Assembly (NCBI RefSeq): GCF_015482775.1
Contig: NZ_CP058214.1
Coordinates: forward strand, 2,594,501 to 2,658,500
Reading direction: 5' to 3'
DNA from: Kaustia mangrovi
GTDB taxonomy: Bacteria; Pseudomonadota; Alphaproteobacteria; Rhizobiales; Im1
Length of the DNA: 64,000 nucleotides
Part shown: positions 12,768 through 22,501 of the stretch, one piece after another
Layout of the letters: every line of letters begins with the position of its first letter
Numbering within the stretch: the first letter of the stretch is position 1
Notes under the pieces: generated by a model
Databases searched by the model: none
What the model saw: the letters and a program-made list of their open reading frames with translations, nothing else
What the model was told of the DNA's origin: nothing
Program-made: the position numbers and the translations under genes

Positions 12768-13596
12768 GGCCTGTGTGATCGGCTGGCCGATCGGACATTC
12801 CCGCTCGCCGCTCATCCACAATTACTGGCTGCGCCATTACGGCATAGAGGGCCGGTACGACCGCCGCGAGGTCCGCCCCGAGGCGCTCGAGGCGTTCTTC
12901 GAAACCTTCATCGAGACCGGCCTCGTAGGCGCCAATGTCACCATTCCCCACAAGGAGAGAACGGCGGAAATCGTGACCGTCGCGGACCCGCTCACGAAAC
13001 GGCTGGGTTCGGTGAACACGGTCTATGTCGAGGGTGGCCGCCTGATGGGCACGAGCACCGACGGCGAGGGGTTCCTGGCGGGTGTCGGATCGCAGGTCGA
13101 TGGCTGGCGGGCCGATGGCTGCCGCGCGGTGCTGCTGGGCGCGGGCGGCGCGGCGCGGGCCATTGCGGGCGCCCTTCTCCATGCCGGCGCGGACCGGATC
13201 GCGATCGTCAACCGGACGCGGGAACGTGCGCGGGCTGTCGCGGAACTGTTCGGAGACCGTATCGCCGTGGAGCCCTGGGAGGCGCGCAGCCGCGTCCTCG
13301 CCGATGCCGATCTCTTGGTGAACACCACGGCGCTCGGCATGGTGGGCAAGCCGCCGCTGGACATCGCGCTCGACGCGCTTCCCGCCCATGCCGCGGTCGC
13401 CGACATCGTCTATGCGCCGCTCATCACGCCGCTGCTCGCCGCGGCACGGGCCCGGGGGCTCGCAGTCGCCGACGGGCTCGGCATGCTGCTCCATCAGGCG
13501 GTGCCGGGCTTCGAGCGCTGGTTCGGCGTGCGCCCGGAGGTCACCGCGGAGCTTCGTGCCCTGATCGTCGCCGATCTCGAGACCGCGGGAGACTGA
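12760..13596 (+). CDS. aroE: Shikimate dehydrogenase AroE
   Basis: 278-residue NADPH-dependent enzyme reducing 3-dehydroshikimate to shikimate in aromatic amino acid synthesis. The shikimate-binding GWPIGHSRSPLIH (8-20), the catalytic Lys65 in GANVTIPHKE, the dinucleotide-binding GAGGAARA loop and the LVNTTALGM motif are all present. The ATG at 12,760 gives the expected MKQACVIGWPIGHS N-terminus; upstream in-frame ATGs lie within maf. No strong ribosome-binding site precedes it because that space is taken by a parS-like palindrome. Six bases separate it from coaE. Confidence 0.95.
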   Translation: MKQACVIGWPIGHSRSPLIHNYWLRHYGIEGRYDRREVRPEALEAFFETFIETGLVGANVTIPHKERTAEIVTVADPLTKRLGSVNTVYVEGGRLMGTSTDGEGFLAGVGSQVDGWRADGCRAVLLGAGGAARAIAGALLHAGADRIAIVNRTRERARAVAELFGDRIAVEPWEARSRVLADADLLVNTTALGMVGKPPLDIALDALPAHAAVADIVYAPLITPLLAAARARGLAVADGLGMLLHQAVPGFERWFGVRPEVTAELRALIVADLETAGD

Positions 13597-13602
13597 CGCG
13601 AG

Positions 13603-14217
13603 ATGATCGTTCTCGGCCTTACAGGCTCCATCGCCATGGGCAAGTCGGAGACGGCGCGAATGTTCCGCGAGCTCGGCGTTCCGGTCTTCGATGCCGATGC
13701 GGCGGTCCACGCGCTCTATGCGGAGGGTGGCGCTGCGGTCGGACCCGTCGCGGAGGCCTTTCCGGGCGCGGTGTCCGACGGTGCGGTCGACCGGGAGGCT
13801 CTGGCGGCACGGGTTCTGGGCGACGGCGAGGCGATTGCCAGGCTGGAGGCCATCGTCCATCCGCTGGTGCGCGATGCCGAGCGTGCCTTTCTCGACAAGG
13901 CCCGGCGGGAGAAGGCACCGCTGGCGGTCCTCGATATTCCGCTCCTGTTCGAGACCGGCGGCGAGGGTCGCGTCGACCGGATCGTCGTGGTCAGCGCGCC
14001 GGCCGATCTCCAGCGCGAGCGTGCGCTTGCGCGGCCGGGCATGACGCAGGAGAAGCTCGATGCGATCCTCGCCCGCCAGGTGCCGGACGCGGAGAAGCGC
14101 CGCCGGGCCGATTTTGTCGTGGACAGTTCGCGCGGCCTGGAGGATGCGTTTGATCAGGTCCGCGGGATCGTGGAACAGTTGACCGCCATGCCGGGACCGG
14201 ACCGGACGCGGGAATAG
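13603..14217 (+). CDS. coaE: Dephospho-CoA kinase CoaE
   Basis: 204-residue P-loop kinase that phosphorylates the ribose 3'-OH of dephospho-CoA, the last step of CoA synthesis. The N-terminus [18 protein letters not shown] holds the P-loop (GSIAMGKS, 8-15; the usual G before MGKS is Ala here), followed by [12 protein letters not shown] and the [11 protein letters not shown] segment. It sits 6 bp after aroE and 11 bp before dnaQ. Two other CoA enzymes, CoaA and CoaBC, are encoded further on in this window. Confidence 0.95.
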   Translation: MIVLGLTGSIAMGKSETARMFRELGVPVFDADAAVHALYAEGGAAVGPVAEAFPGAVSDGAVDREALAARVLGDGEAIARLEAIVHPLVRDAERAFLDKARREKAPLAVLDIPLLFETGGEGRVDRIVVVSAPADLQRERALARPGMTQEKLDAILARQVPDAEKRRRADFVVDSSRGLEDAFDQVRGIVEQLTAMPGPDRTRE

Positions 14218-14228
14218 GGGGATGAGCG

Positions 14229-14918
14229 ATGCGCGAGATCGTGCTCGATACGGAAACGACCGGCCTTGAGGTCCGCGACGGCCACCGGATCATCGAGATC
14301 GGCGGGGTGGAGCTCGTCAACCACATCCCCAGCGGCAACAATTTCCACGTCTATATCAATCCGGAACGCCAGGTGGATGCCGGTGCGCTCGACGTCCACG
14401 GGCTGAGCAACGAGTTCCTGGCCGACAAGCCGCTCTTTGCCGCGATTGCGGAGGATTTCGTCGCCTTCATCGAGGACGCGGTCCTGATCATCCACAATGC
14501 GAGCTTCGATATCGGCTTCCTGAACGCCGAGCTCGACCGGCTCGGCCATCCGCCGATCCCCGACGAACAGGTCATCGACACGCTGCGCATCGCCCGTCAG
14601 CGCCATCCGATGGGGCCGAACAATCTGGATGCGCTCTGCCGACGCTACAATGTGGACAATTCCAAGCGCGACAAGCACGGCGCGCTGCTCGACGCGGAAT
14701 TGCTCGCCGATGTCTATATCGAGCTGATCGGCGCGCGCGAGCCTCATCTCACCCTGATCGAGGAAAGCGCCAGCCGGAGCGCTGCGACTGTCCGGCGCGC
14801 GCCCGTCAAGGCGCGTCCGGCGCCCCTGCCGCCACGGATCTCCGAGGCCGAGCGCGCCGCGCATGAGCGCTTCGTCGAGACGCTCGGCGAAACCGCGATA
14901 TGGAAGGATATGGCCTGA
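14229..14918 (+). CDS. dnaQ: DNA polymerase III epsilon subunit (3'-5' proofreading exonuclease)
   Basis: 229-residue DEDDh exonuclease that proofreads for the replicase. Exo I is DTETTG (Asp7, Glu9), Exo II is HNASFDIGFLNAEL and Exo III is the KHGALLDAELLADVY segment with the catalytic His. The C-terminal tail, ending FVETLGETAIWKDMA, resembles the segment that contacts the polymerase subunit. Last gene of the maf-aroE-coaE-dnaQ run and convergent with secB. Confidence 0.95.
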   Translation: MREIVLDTETTGLEVRDGHRIIEIGGVELVNHIPSGNNFHVYINPERQVDAGALDVHGLSNEFLADKPLFAAIAEDFVAFIEDAVLIIHNASFDIGFLNAELDRLGHPPIPDEQVIDTLRIARQRHPMGPNNLDALCRRYNVDNSKRDKHGALLDAELLADVYIELIGAREPHLTLIEESASRSAATVRRAPVKARPAPLPPRISEAERAAHERFVETLGETAIWKDMA

Positions 14919-14945
14919 ACAACCCGCTGGCCGGCGGCATCATGC

Positions 14946-14968
14946 CCGCCCGGCCCGCAACCGGGCGG
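14946..14968. terminator. Hairpin between convergent dnaQ and secB
   Basis: An 8-bp perfect GC stem (CCGCCCGG ... CCGGGCGG, 7-nt loop) in the 108-bp gap where the two transcription units meet. There is no U-tract, so a bidirectional terminator role is only suggested by position. Confidence 0.4.
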
Positions 14969-15026
14969 CCTTGTCCGATTGCGGGAAAACCCGTCGATCC
15001 CGACGGGGTGTGACGGCGATCCGCCG

Positions 15027-15602
15027 TCAGGAGGCCTGCGTGCCGGCCGGCGCGCCGCCTTCATTCTGCTGGGCGGCCACGCGCTGCTGGTACATGCTGG
15101 CGAAATCGATCGGATCGAGCATCAGCGGCGGGAAGCCGCCATTGCGCGTCGCATCGGCCAGGACCTGCCGGGCGAAGGGGAACAGCATGCGCGGGCATTC
15201 GATCAGGACGACCGGATGAAGGGCCTCCTGGGGGATGTTCTCCAGCCGGAAGATGCCCGCATAGAGCAGCTCCGCGCCGAACACTGTCTTGTCGTCCTTG
15301 ATCGCCTTGGCGTCGATATGGAGCTCGACCTCGTAATCGGAGGTGCCGAGCGTGCGGGCGTTCACATTGACGGAAATATCGATGCGCGGCTGCTCCTCGC
15401 TCGGGGCGAGCGAATGGGGCGCATTCGGGTTCTCGAACGACAGGTCCTTCAGATACTGGCCGATGATGCGCATGGACGGCGCCGCGCCATTCTGCTGTGC
15501 GGGGTCCATGCCGGGAATGGACTGCGTGCCCTGAGCATTGCCCTGCCCCTGGTCGCCGGTCGTTGCGAAGGGCTGGCCCGCGCTCTTGTCGTTGTTCGCC
15601 AT
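15027..15602 (-). CDS. secB: Protein-export chaperone SecB
   Basis: 191-residue tetrameric chaperone that keeps preproteins unfolded and passes them to SecA. The conserved core [18 protein letters not shown], the VELHIDAKA strand, [10 protein letters not shown] and the [32 protein letters not shown] region (shown here as family landmarks) are all present. It has a Gln/Gly-rich N-terminal extension of about 40 residues and a short Gly/Ala-rich tail, which makes it longer than E. coli SecB (155 residues) but usual for rhizobial forms. Neighbours fxsA and tim44 are the normal company in this group. Confidence 0.95.
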   Translation of the reverse strand: MANNDKSAGQPFATTGDQGQGNAQGTQSIPGMDPAQQNGAAPSMRIIGQYLKDLSFENPNAPHSLAPSEEQPRIDISVNVNARTLGTSDYEVELHIDAKAIKDDKTVFGAELLYAGIFRLENIPQEALHPVVLIECPRMLFPFARQVLADATRNGGFPPLMLDPIDFASMYQQRVAAQQNEGGAPAGTQAS

Positions 15603-15760
15603 CGTTCGGAGTTCCGTCTAAGGGCGAGACGGCGCGCGCCAACGCGTCCTGCTCGCGGTTGATTGATCCCGGTCGTGGCTAACACGTCTGGATACGGGCC
15701 GCAATAGCGCCACGCCGGGGGTGGCGGCGACCGGAAGCCGCCCGGGTATGGCCGCCGGAT

Positions 15761-16297
15761 CTACCGGTGCCAGGGCGAGTTGCCGCGCGGCGCCGGGGTG
15801 CCGGTGCCGGACCCGCCGCGGGGACGGTCGTCCTCGTCTTCCTCGACGATCTCGCCCTCGATGATCGGGCCGCCCGGTCCGCCGCGCCGGGCGCCGCCGG
15901 GGCGCGGTCCGGAGGTCGACATGTGGATGTTCACGCGGTCTGACGCCATGATCCGGCTCCAGATCCAGCGCGCGAAGGACAGCCGGAGGGCGGGAACAAG
16001 CAGAAGGAAGCCGATCGTGTCGGTGAAGAAGCCCGGCGTGAGCAGCAGCGCACCCGCGATCAGCAGGAACACGCCGTGGATGACCGGCTCGACGGGCAAC
16101 TCGTCGCGGGCGGTGGCCTTCTGGGCCTGGTTGAGCGCCGCAAAGCCCTGGATGCGGATGAGCGCCGCACCGATCACGGCGGTCAGCACGATGCAACCGA
16201 GCGTCGGCCACAGGCCGATGAGATCGCCCACCTGGATGAAGATGGCGATCTCGATGATCGGAACGGCAATGAACAGGATCAGTGCGATAAAGGGCAA
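15761..16297 (-). CDS. fxsA: FxsA family membrane protein
   Basis: 178-residue membrane protein of the FxsA family, named for suppressing phage T7 exclusion by the F plasmid when overproduced in E. coli; its ordinary role is unknown. Membrane segments cover roughly residues 2-50 and 75-105, with the family motif LLLTPGFFTDTIGFLLLVP. The C-terminal 60 residues are Gly/Pro/Arg-rich, acidic at the centre and probably disordered and cytoplasmic. It is divergent from the Tim44-like gene and 158 bp upstream of secB on the same strand. Confidence 0.9.
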   Translation of the reverse strand: MPFIALILFIAVPIIEIAIFIQVGDLIGLWPTLGCIVLTAVIGAALIRIQGFAALNQAQKATARDELPVEPVIHGVFLLIAGALLLTPGFFTDTIGFLLLVPALRLSFARWIWSRIMASDRVNIHMSTSGPRPGGARRGGPGGPIIEGEIVEEDEDDRPRGGSGTGTPAPRGNSPWHR

Positions 16298-16397
16298 GCG
16301 GGGCCTCGCTGGTCTCCATCTGCGCCCCTATGGCTTCCGGCCACATCCGGCGCGGCCATTCGGCGCAAGAAAATTCAATTGCGTGGCGAGCGTACGG

Positions 16398-16425
16398 TTG
16401 GACGCTCGTCGTTAACTCCTATATC
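16398..16425 (+). promoter_or_regulatory. Candidate sigma-70 promoter of the Tim44-like gene
   Basis: TTGGAC and TATATC separated by 16 bp, in the AT-richer gap between divergent fxsA and the Tim44-like gene, about 140 bp before the latter's start. Confidence 0.42.
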
Positions 16426-16565
16426 TTATCTCAAGCGGTGGCATGCAATATGGGCGATGACGGCACCGCGCGGCGAAGGCCGGGCGCCATGGCACGTCCG
16501 GGGCTGCCAGACGGGCCGGAATCGCTTGGGATCACAGACCAACGGGGCCGTTCGGGCCTAATGAG

Positions 16566-17300
16566 ATGAGTGAAGCATTCGATCCGTTAAATCTGCTGCT
16601 GCTGGCTGTCGCTGTCGTGATTTTCCTGCGTCTGCGGAGCGTTCTGGGACGGCGAACCGGGAACGAGCGCCGGCCCTACGATCCCTTCAGCACCGGCGAG
16701 CGCCATGACGGCCAGCCGGCCGGCGCCTCCCAGGACGGCAAGGTCATTCCCATGCCGGGCCAGGAAAACCGCAATGCCGGGGCCGGGTCGGACGCGCGCG
16801 GCGAAGAGGCTGCACCTGTCTGGGAGGGCTATGCCAAGGAAGGCTCCGCCGTCGCAAGCGGGCTGGAGGCGATAGCCGGGGCCGACCGCTCCTTCACTCC
16901 GAAGAGCTTCGTGGAGGGCGCACGCGCGGCCTACGAGATGATCGTCACCGCCTTTGCGGAGGGCGACCGCCGCACCTTGCGCAACCTTCTGAGCCGGGAT
17001 GTGTTCGACGGCTTCTCCAAGGTCATCGACGAGCGCGAGAAGGCGGGGCAGACGCTGGAGACGAGCTTCGTCGGGATCGACGAGGCAACGATCGTCGGCG
17101 CCGAGCTGGACGGCCGCAAGGCCAATGTGACCGTCAGGTTCGTCAGCGAGCTCATCACCGCCACCAAGGACAGCGAGGGCCGGATCGTCGACGGCGATCC
17201 CAAGCGCGTCCGCGAAGTGACGGATGTGTGGACCTTCATGCGCGACGTCACGTCGCGGGACCCCAACTGGAAACTGGTCGCCACCGAGGCCTCGAGCTGA
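16566..17300 (+). CDS. Tim44/TimA-like inner-membrane protein
   Basis: 244-residue protein with one N-terminal membrane helix (about residues 8-24, LNLLLLAVAVVIFLRLRSVL), a low-complexity linker to about residue 85, and a C-terminal Tim44-like domain (about 95-240) of the NTF2 fold. Mitochondrial Tim44 tethers the import motor; the bacterial relatives are membrane-anchored and their function is poorly known, so translocation or envelope assembly is inference. A location between the fxsA-secB pair and mltA is conserved in alphaproteobacteria. mltA follows 11 bp downstream. Confidence 0.88.
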   Translation: MSEAFDPLNLLLLAVAVVIFLRLRSVLGRRTGNERRPYDPFSTGERHDGQPAGASQDGKVIPMPGQENRNAGAGSDARGEEAAPVWEGYAKEGSAVASGLEAIAGADRSFTPKSFVEGARAAYEMIVTAFAEGDRRTLRNLLSRDVFDGFSKVIDEREKAGQTLETSFVGIDEATIVGAELDGRKANVTVRFVSELITATKDSEGRIVDGDPKRVREVTDVWTFMRDVTSRDPNWKLVATEASS

Positions 17301-17311
17301 CGGAGCTCCCA

Positions 17312-18556
17312 TTGCCGACGACGAGGGAGCACTGTCGCGGTCGCGGCCGGCCATGGCGCCGGTGCGAGAGCCGTCTCCGGGTGGCCATATCCGCCTGCGC
17401 GGCGCTGGTGCTGGGCCTGGCGCTTTCCGCCCCGGCCAAGCCGGCTGCCGCACGCGCCCTCCAGCCTGTCTCCTTCGAAAGCCTGGCCGGGTGGCATGAG
17501 GATGCGCTGGCGGATGCGTTCGCCGCCTTCCACCGGTCCTGCCGGGAAATCCTGGACAGCGGGCGCGGCTTTGCCGGCCGTCCGCGCATGGGCGGTGCGA
17601 AGGCCGACTGGCTCGCGACATGCAAACAGGCACTCGCCTTGCCGGAAGCGGTGTCCGACCGCAAGGCACGGACCTTCTTCGAGGCCAATTTCACGCCGCT
17701 CGCGGTGACCGGGAAAGACGGGCGCGAGGGGCTGTTCACCGGTTATTTCGAGCCCGAAATGGCGGGGTCGCGCACACCCGGCGGCCCCTATAGCGTGCCG
17801 CTCTATGCCAGGCCCGCCGATCTGAAGACCTTCGGCAAGGCCACCGCCAAGCGCCTTGGCGTTCCCTATGGGCGGATCGTGGACGGCAAGCCGGTGGCTT
17901 ATCACACCCGGGCGGAAATCGAGCGCGGCGCGCTTCGCGGCCGCGGGCTGGAACTCGTCTGGCTGACCAGCCCGGAGGATGCCTTCTTCCTGCATATTCA
18001 GGGCTCGGGCCGCATCCGGCTGCCCGACGGCTCGGTCATGCGCGTGGGCTTTGCGGCGAAGAACGGGCGGCCCTACACGCCCATTGGCCGGTTCCTGGTA
18101 CAAAGCGGCGAGATCCCGCGCGACGAGATCTCCATGCAGTCGATTCGCGCCTGGCTCGACGCCCATCCCGACCGCGCGCAAGACCTGATGTGGAAGAACC
18201 AGTCCTTCATCTTCTTCCGCGAGGTAAAGGGCGTGCGCCCCGATCTCGGGCCGGTCGGCGCGGAGAACGTGCCGCTCACGCCGGGCCGCAGTCTTGCCGT
18301 CGACCACGGCCTCTACGCCTATGGCACGCCCGTCTGGCTGGAGACCGGGGTTCCGGCCGGACGAGACGGTGCGCTCGTGCCGATGCGCCGGCTGATGGTC
18401 GCGCAGGATACGGGAACGGCGATCAAGGGCGCGGTGCGCGGCGACGTGTTCTGGGGATCCGGGGAGCGGGCGGGCGAGATCGCCGGGTTGATGCAGAGCC
18501 GCGGCCGCATGACCGTTCTCCTGCCGAAGGCGCTCGCAGCGCGCCTGGCACGATAG
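17312..18556 (+). CDS. mltA: Membrane-bound lytic murein transglycosylase A (MltA)
   Basis: Peptidoglycan lytic transglycosylase that cleaves MurNAc-GlcNAc bonds to give 1,6-anhydro ends. The MltA domain shows FTGYFEPEMAGSRT and LHIQGSGRIRLPDG, and the 3D domain carries AVDHGLYAYGTPVWLET and AQDTGTAIKGAVRGDVFWG, which holds the catalytic Asp. A hydrophobic signal segment (VAISACAALVLGLALS) precedes AAARA. No ATG fits: I chose the TTG at 17,312, six bases after GGAG, giving 414 residues; a GTG at 17,381 would begin right at the signal segment. No lipobox is visible, so it may be periplasmic rather than a lipoprotein. Confidence 0.88.
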   Translation: MPTTREHCRGRGRPWRRCESRLRVAISACAALVLGLALSAPAKPAAARALQPVSFESLAGWHEDALADAFAAFHRSCREILDSGRGFAGRPRMGGAKADWLATCKQALALPEAVSDRKARTFFEANFTPLAVTGKDGREGLFTGYFEPEMAGSRTPGGPYSVPLYARPADLKTFGKATAKRLGVPYGRIVDGKPVAYHTRAEIERGALRGRGLELVWLTSPEDAFFLHIQGSGRIRLPDGSVMRVGFAAKNGRPYTPIGRFLVQSGEIPRDEISMQSIRAWLDAHPDRAQDLMWKNQSFIFFREVKGVRPDLGPVGAENVPLTPGRSLAVDHGLYAYGTPVWLETGVPAGRDGALVPMRRLMVAQDTGTAIKGAVRGDVFWGSGERAGEIAGLMQSRGRMTVLLPKALAARLAR

Positions 18557-18695
18557 CGCCGCCGCCCTCGCCTGCCCGCCCCTTGCGCGGGGGACGATTC
18601 AATCGGGCAGGACAATGGTCTAGAATGTATTTATACAGGCGGGCCAATCGGTGGAGGCATGCGACGCCGGGACATCCGGCCGGGTTCTGAGGACA

Positions 18696-19370
18696 ATGGC
18701 GAATCGAAAACGCGACAGCAAGGCGCCGGGCGGGCGCGGCGGCGTACCGGATTTCGATCTCTGGGTTCGCCTGACCGAAACGGTGACGCCGCTCAGGCGA
18801 AAGGCGAAAGCGAAGGCGATGAGCGCGCCGGCCGCGCTGGACAGCGCCGCCGGCAAGGCATCCGAACCGTCTCCTCCGGAACCTCGCAGGCAACCCGTCG
18901 CCGCGCCGCCCAAATCGCCGCCGCGCGGGGCGCTGCCCAAGGCCCCGTCTCCTCCACCGCCGCCGAAACTGCCGCCGCTGACCGGGCTCGACCGCCGGAC
19001 CAGCCAACGGCTCATGCGCGGCCAGCTTCCCATCGAGGCGCGCCTCGACCTGCATGGCGAGACGGCCGAAACGGCACGGGTCAGGCTCTACGGGTTTCTC
19101 GCCAATGCGCGCGCCTCGGGGCGGCGCTTCGCCCTGGTGATCACCGGCAAGGGCCAGGCGCAATATGCCCGCCACACGCTGCACGGTTTCGAGGGATACG
19201 ACACGCCGGAGCGTCAGGGCCGCCTGCGCCGGCTCGTGCCGCAATGGCTTCAGGAGCCGGAATTCCGGGCCCTGATCTCGGGCTTCCAGCCCGCCCATCC
19301 CAAGCATGGCGGGGGCGGCGCGCTCTATGTGCGCCTGCGCCGCGCCCAGCCGGGCCGCGACCGGGCATGA
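18696..19370 (+). CDS. Smr/MutS2-C domain protein
   Basis: 224-residue protein with a Pro/Ala-rich N-terminal half and a C-terminal Smr domain, recognised by LDLHGETAETARVRL, VITGKGQ and the final GGGGALYVRLRR. Smr domains are nucleases or nucleic-acid binders; the precise target is unknown. The ATG at 18,696 has GAGG four bases upstream and gives MANRKRDS; a reading from 18,651 adds 15 unlikely residues. The stop overlaps the start of the XRE gene (ATGA). mltA-smr-xre is a frequent order in this lineage. Confidence 0.9.
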   Translation: MANRKRDSKAPGGRGGVPDFDLWVRLTETVTPLRRKAKAKAMSAPAALDSAAGKASEPSPPEPRRQPVAAPPKSPPRGALPKAPSPPPPPKLPPLTGLDRRTSQRLMRGQLPIEARLDLHGETAETARVRLYGFLANARASGRRFALVITGKGQAQYARHTLHGFEGYDTPERQGRLRRLVPQWLQEPEFRALISGFQPAHPKHGGGGALYVRLRRAQPGRDRA

Positions 19371-19735
19371 CGCCCTTCGGCCAGAAGCTCCGCGAGCTGC
19401 GCGGCGAGCGCGGGGTGACCCTGAAGGAGATGGCCGCCGCCCTCGATGTGTCGTCGGCCTATCTCTCCGCTCTGGAACACGGCCGCCGCGGCCGGCCGAG
19501 CTGGTATCTGGTCCAGCGCATCATCGCCTATTTCAACATCATCTGGGACGATGCGGAGGAACTGGCCCGGCTCGCGCGCCTCTCCCATCCGCGCGTCACT
19601 ATCGACACGAGCGGCCTCGATCCGCGTGCGACGGAACTCGCAAACCGCCTTGCCGACTGCATCGGCGAGCTCGACGGGGCCGAGCTCGAAGCGATGCTCG
19701 GCGTCCTCGGCGTAAAGGATCACGTCCAGGGCTGA
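19367..19735 (+). CDS. XRE-family helix-turn-helix regulator
   Basis: 122-residue DNA-binding protein. The N-terminal 65 residues form a lambda-repressor-like helix-turn-helix (GVTLKEMAAALDVSSAYLSALEHG), and the rest is a short helical segment. No effector domain is visible. It is translationally coupled to smr through an ATGA overlap and converges with hslU, 8 bp from its end. Its targets are unknown; autoregulation of the mltA-smr-xre unit is possible but not shown by any palindrome I can see. Confidence 0.88.
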   Translation: MTPFGQKLRELRGERGVTLKEMAAALDVSSAYLSALEHGRRGRPSWYLVQRIIAYFNIIWDDAEELARLARLSHPRVTIDTSGLDPRATELANRLADCIGELDGAELEAMLGVLGVKDHVQG

Positions 19736-19743
19736 AGCGTCCG

Positions 19744-21051
19744 TCAGAGGATGAACTTCGACAGGTCCGCATTGCGGGCGAGGTCGCCGATATGGGCGTC
19801 GACATAGGCCGCATCGACGGTGACGCTCTGTCCGGAGCTGTCGGTCGCGGTGAAGCTGATCTCGTCGAGCACGCGCTCCATCACCGTCTGGAGGCGCCGC
19901 GCGCCGATATTCTCCACCGTGGCGTTGATCTCCGCGGCGATCCCGGCAAGCGCGTCGATGCCGTCCTCGGTGAAGGTGAGCGTCACCTCCTCCGTCGCCA
20001 GGAGCGCGGTGTACTGCTTCACGAGGCTCGCTTCCGTCTCGGTCAGGATACGCCGGAAATCCTCCTTGGTGAGCGCGGAGAGCTCCACGCGGATCGGCAG
20101 CCGGCCCTGAAGCTCCGGCAGGAGGTCCGACGGCTTGGCGATATGGAAGGCGCCCGAGGCGATGAACAGGATGTGGTCGGTCTTCACGGGCCCGTATTTG
20201 GTCGACACGGTGGTGCCTTCCAGAAGCGGCAGCAGGTCGCGCTGCACGCCCTCGCGGCTGACATCGGCACCGGAACGCTCCGAGCGTGCGCAGACCTTGT
20301 CGAGCTCGTCGAGGAAGACGATGCCGTTGTTCTCGACCAGCGAGATGGCCTCCTGGACGAGCTGCTCCTCGTCGAGAAGCTTGTCGGACTCCTCCGCGAT
20401 CAGCACCTCGTAGCTGTCGCGCACGGCCATGCGCCGCGCCTTGGTGCGCTGGCCGAAGGCCTTGCCCAGCATCTCGTTGAGATTGATCATGCCGACCTGC
20501 GCGCCGGGCATGCCGGGAATGTCGAAGGAGGGCATGCCGCCGCCGGTGTCGGCGACCTCCACCTCGATCTCCTTGTCGTCGAGCTCGCCGTCGCGCAGCT
20601 TGCGGCGGAAGCTGTCGCGGGTCGCATCGCTCGAATTCTTGCCGACAAGGGCGTCGAGCACGCGCTCCTCCGCGTTGAGATGGGCGGAAGCCTCCACCTC
20701 CTTGCGCTTCGTCTGGCGCACGAGCCCGATGCCGATCTCGGTGAGATCGCGGATCATCTGCTCCACGTCGCGGCCGACATAGCCGACCTCGGTGAACTTC
20801 GTCGCCTCGACCTTGATGAAGGGCGCATTGGCGAGGCGGGCGAGCCGGCGCGAAATCTCCGTCTTGCCGACGCCCGTGGGCCCGATCATCAGGATGTTCT
20901 TCGGCAGGACCTCCTCGCGCAAGCCCTCCTCCAGCTGCTTGCGCCGCCACCGGTTCCTCAGCGCAATGGCCACGGCACGCTTGGCGTCGTGCTGGCCGAC
21001 AATGTAGCGGTCCAGTTCGGACACGATCTCGCGGGGGGAGAAGTCGCTCAT
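19744..21051 (-). CDS. hslU: ATP-dependent protease ATPase subunit HslU (ClpY)
   Basis: 435-residue AAA+ unfoldase of the HslUV protease. The N-terminus [20 protein letters not shown], Walker A GPTGVGKT (57-64), the Walker B region [10 protein letters not shown] and the C-terminal LSKFIL tail that docks into HslV are all present. An ATG nine codons upstream (21,078) is possible, but 21,051 gives the conserved N-terminus. hslV lies just upstream on the same strand, so the partners are co-transcribed. Confidence 0.95.
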   Translation of the reverse strand: MSDFSPREIVSELDRYIVGQHDAKRAVAIALRNRWRRKQLEEGLREEVLPKNILMIGPTGVGKTEISRRLARLANAPFIKVEATKFTEVGYVGRDVEQMIRDLTEIGIGLVRQTKRKEVEASAHLNAEERVLDALVGKNSSDATRDSFRRKLRDGELDDKEIEVEVADTGGGMPSFDIPGMPGAQVGMINLNEMLGKAFGQRTKARRMAVRDSYEVLIAEESDKLLDEEQLVQEAISLVENNGIVFLDELDKVCARSERSGADVSREGVQRDLLPLLEGTTVSTKYGPVKTDHILFIASGAFHIAKPSDLLPELQGRLPIRVELSALTKEDFRRILTETEASLVKQYTALLATEEVTLTFTEDGIDALAGIAAEINATVENIGARRLQTVMERVLDEISFTATDSSGQSVTVDAAYVDAHIGDLARNADLSKFIL

Positions 21052-21107
21052 CGGAAGGGTCTCGTCAGGGCTCGTCATTGGAAGCGGGGCGGAGTGCGTC
21101 TGCCAGG

Positions 21108-21668
21108 TCACGAGGGGGCGTCCAGGCTTTCCACGACCACCTTGTCGTTGGTGTATACGCAGATATCGGCGGCGATCGCCATCGCGCGCCGGGCGATGTC
21201 TTCCGCGCTCATCTCGCTGTCTTCGAGCGCGCGGGCGGCGGCGAGCGCGTAATGGCCGCCGGAGCCGATGCCCATCAGGCCGTTCTCCGGCTCCAGCACG
21301 TCGCCCGTGCCGGTGAGCACCAGGCTCGCGCGCGCGTCGGCCACGATCATCATGGCTTCCAGCCGGCGCAGATAGCGGTCGGTGCGCCAGTCCTTGGCGA
21401 GCTCCACGCAGGCGCGCAGGAGCTGCTGGGGATATTGCTCGAGCTTGCCCTCGAGGCGCTCGAACAGTGTCATCGCATCCGCCGTGGCCCCGGCGAAACC
21501 GGCGATCACGTTGCCCTGGCCGAGCGGGCGCACCTTGCGCGCATTGGCCTTGATGATCGTGTTGCCGAAACTCACCTGGCCATCGCCGGCGATCACCACC
21601 TTGCCGCCCTTGCGGATGGTCAGGATGGTGGTGCCATGCCACGTCGCTTGCTGATCGGATTGTGTCAC
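21108..21668 (-). CDS. hslV: ATP-dependent protease peptidase subunit HslV (ClpQ)
   Basis: 186-residue threonine protease of the HslUV complex, related to proteasome beta subunits. I chose the GTG at 21,668 because AAGGA stands at proper distance upstream; it yields [19 protein letters not shown]. The catalytic Thr is most likely the first Thr of [19 protein letters not shown], so about a dozen residues form a propeptide to be removed, as in other alphaproteobacterial HslV. The [14 protein letters not shown] and [13 protein letters not shown] segments are typical. Divergent from hisB across about 230 bp. Confidence 0.94.
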   Translation of the reverse strand: MTQSDQQATWHGTTILTIRKGGKVVIAGDGQVSFGNTIIKANARKVRPLGQGNVIAGFAGATADAMTLFERLEGKLEQYPQQLLRACVELAKDWRTDRYLRRLEAMMIVADARASLVLTGTGDVLEPENGLMGIGSGGHYALAAARALEDSEMSAEDIARRAMAIAADICVYTNDKVVVESLDAPS

Positions 21669-21897
21669 GGAAAGTCCTTCTGATGATCTGGAGCGCGTCG
21701 GACGGGAGCACATTTATGCGTTCCGGCCCGGCTTGAAAAGGCTTGCGCGGCGATTGGCCCCGAAGCGGGCGACGCGCGCGGCCCCTTCCGCGTCCATGAC
21801 GCACCTGCTAAAAGGGCGACGCTTGGGAGTGTCCGCGGGCAGGCCAGAGGCTTCGGGCCGCCCGGCGCACGCCCGTCCAGTGGAGGCATGACATCCG

Positions 21898-22491
21898 ATG
21901 CGTCAGGCGAGCATCACGCGCAAGACACGGGAAACCGACATCGCCGTCGAGATCGATCTCGACGGCACCGGCAAGGCGGACATCGCGACCGGCATCGGCT
22001 TCCTCGACCATATGCTCGACCAGCTCGCCCGCCACGGCCTGTTCGACATCCGGGTGAAGGCCGAGGGCGACCTCCATATCGACATGCACCACACGACGGA
22101 GGATACCGGCATCGCCATCGGCCAGGCGGTCGCAAGGGCGCTCGGCGACAAGCGCGGCATCCGCCGCTACGCCCACGCCTATCTGCCGATGGACGAGGCG
22201 CTGACCCGCGTCGCGCTCGACATTTCGGGACGGCCCTTTCTCGTCTGGGAGGTGGCGTTCGACAGGCCCAAGATCGGCGACATGGACACCGAGCTGTTCC
22301 GCGAATGGTTCCATGCCTTCGCGCAGAATGCCGGCATCACGACCCATGTCGAGACGCTCTATGGCGAGAACAACCACCATATAGCGGAGTCGTGCTTCAA
22401 GGGTCTGGCGCGAGCCCTGCGCGAGGCGGTGGAGATCGATCCGCGGTCGAGCGACCGGGTTCCCTCCACGAAGGGCACGCTTGGCGAGTGA
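21898..22491 (+). CDS. hisB: Imidazoleglycerol-phosphate dehydratase HisB
   Basis: 197-residue monofunctional dehydratase of histidine synthesis (imidazoleglycerol phosphate to imidazole acetol phosphate). Both metal-binding His clusters are present, [10 protein letters not shown] and GENNHHIAE, together with [19 protein letters not shown]. There is no fused phosphatase domain. It opens the hisB-DUF2628-hisH-hisA-hisF-hisE-coaA run, the standard rhizobial order, and is divergent from hslVU. Confidence 0.96.
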   Translation: MRQASITRKTRETDIAVEIDLDGTGKADIATGIGFLDHMLDQLARHGLFDIRVKAEGDLHIDMHHTTEDTGIAIGQAVARALGDKRGIRRYAHAYLPMDEALTRVALDISGRPFLVWEVAFDRPKIGDMDTELFREWFHAFAQNAGITTHVETLYGENNHHIAESCFKGLARALREAVEIDPRSSDRVPSTKGTLGE

Positions 22492-22501
22492 GCGAACGGC
22501 C

